Part shown: in pieces, positions 20,063-20,419 of the stretch | Layout: every line of letters begins with the position of its first letter | How positions within the stretch are numbered: position 1 is the first letter of the stretch | Source of the DNA: a virus | IMG/VR virus record: IMGVR_UViG_3300008267_009253 | Coordinates: 1 to 20,419 of that record | Direction: 5' to 3' (one strand) | Length of the DNA stretch: 20,419 nt | The notes under the pieces: generated by a model | The model's database searches: none | Seen by the model: the letters and a program-made list of their open reading frames with translations, nothing else | Told to the model about the DNA's origin: nothing | Program-made: the position numbers and the translations under genes

Positions 20063-20419
20063 ATGAAACAGATTAAACCTTCACAATCTTACATCAATCA
20101 AGATCGTGCTGCAGGCCTTCTCAAAAAGTGGGCCCCATTGCTCGATCATGCTGATGAAGCAACACCAGCAATCAAAGACGATCACACACGTTTAAATACC
20201 GCTATCCTTCTTGAGAACCAAGAACAGTGGTGCATAAACGAAGCTAGCAACACTGCTGGCGCCGGTGGCGTTTTCGGTAGCACCGCATCAATGGGCTTCG
20301 GTGGTAAGCCATCCAGTGACTTCTATGCTACTGGTGACGCTCGTCTACCAAAGATCCTCATTCCGATGATCCGTCGTACCTTCCCAGAGCTTATCACCAA
20401 CGAAATCGTAGGTGTACAG
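20063..20419 (+). CDS. 23: Major capsid protein gp23 (N-terminal 119 residues; continues past window)
   Basis: Start MKQIKPSQSYINQDRAAGLL with conserved T4-family elements AILLENQEQW (47-56), MIRRTFPELITNEIVGVQ at the window end. Residues 58-60 are INE followed by A61, matching the gp21 cleavage consensus and the position of T4 gp23 processing (after E65), so the mature protein probably begins at A61. The codon use is visibly richer in G/C-ending codons than neighbouring genes, as expected for a very highly expressed protein. The frame is open through base 20419; the rest lies outside the window. It is expected to fold with the co-chaperonin encoded upstream. Confidence 0.95.
   Translation, partial: MKQIKPSQSYINQDRAAGLLKKWAPLLDHADEATPAIKDDHTRLNTAILLENQEQWCINEASNTAGAGGVFGSTASMGFGGKPSSDFYATGDARLPKILIPMIRRTFPELITNEIVGVQ

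Noticed and set aside
1-20419. CRISPR arrays, tRNA genes, insertion sequences, attachment sites
   Set aside because: I looked for direct repeat arrays, cloverleaf-like sequences, transposase or integrase motifs and found none; there is no gene-free stretch over 300 bases.

Overview
This window is part of the genome of a T4-superfamily tailed phage (contractile-tail, T4-like caudovirus) with an A+T-rich, densely packed genome. The anchor is the canonical head block near the right end: portal gp20, prohead protease gp21, scaffold gp22 and the start of major capsid gp23. Homologues of T4 gp4, gp15, gp61, probably gp62 and gp31, and a gp13-like neck protein support this. The host cannot be read from the sequence. 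Most starts have no obvious Shine-Dalgarno sequence and many genes are joined by ATGA or TAATG overlaps.

Layout. 1-1703 (+): the 3' part of queE, then a 52-aa membrane protein, a 75-aa unknown and a P-loop kinase-like protein, each joined to the next by an ATGA overlap. 1731-2441 (+): an acidic-tailed unknown, meeting gp4 (-) tail to tail. 2913-4585 (+): gp61-like primase and ThyX, meeting a predicted internal virion protein (-). 5420-8191 (+): queC, a stand-alone class II glutamine amidotransferase, a coiled-coil membrane protein, a 90-aa unknown and a glycosyltransferase. 8207-11960 (+): a DUF366-like protein, clamp-loader-small-subunit-like protein, GroES-like co-chaperonin, a WYL_2/Sm-like protein, an unknown and an Fe-S (DinG/XPD-type) helicase. 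11969-15683 (+): gp15 tail sheath stabiliser with an extended C-terminus, a LamG/ConA-like adhesin and the portal. 15680-18067 (-): gp13-like neck protein and two glycosyltransferase genes. 18128-20419 (+): gp21, a 49-aa probable core gene, gp22, a strong terminator and the start of gp23.

How it fits together. Three themes stand out. (1) QueE and QueC make the 7-deazaguanine precursor preQ0, and a class II amidotransferase starts two bases after the queC stop codon. This is an unfused version of the Gat-QueC pair linked to archaeosine-type (G+) bases, so guanine hypermodification of the phage DNA is the leading hypothesis; no DpdA transglycosylase lies in the window. (2) Virion genes are preceded by an N-R-T-A-A-R-T-A octamer, a relaxed form of the T4 late promoter TATAAATA. 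In eight of nine cases it ends only 5-15 bases before the start codon, implying leaderless or very short-leader late mRNAs. (3) The virion genes sit as islands on both strands, with terminator-like hairpins buried in opposing or antisense coding sequence. Two glycosyltransferase loci, one of them a GT2 fused to half of a GT9 enzyme, suggest glycosylation of virion, DNA or host glycans.
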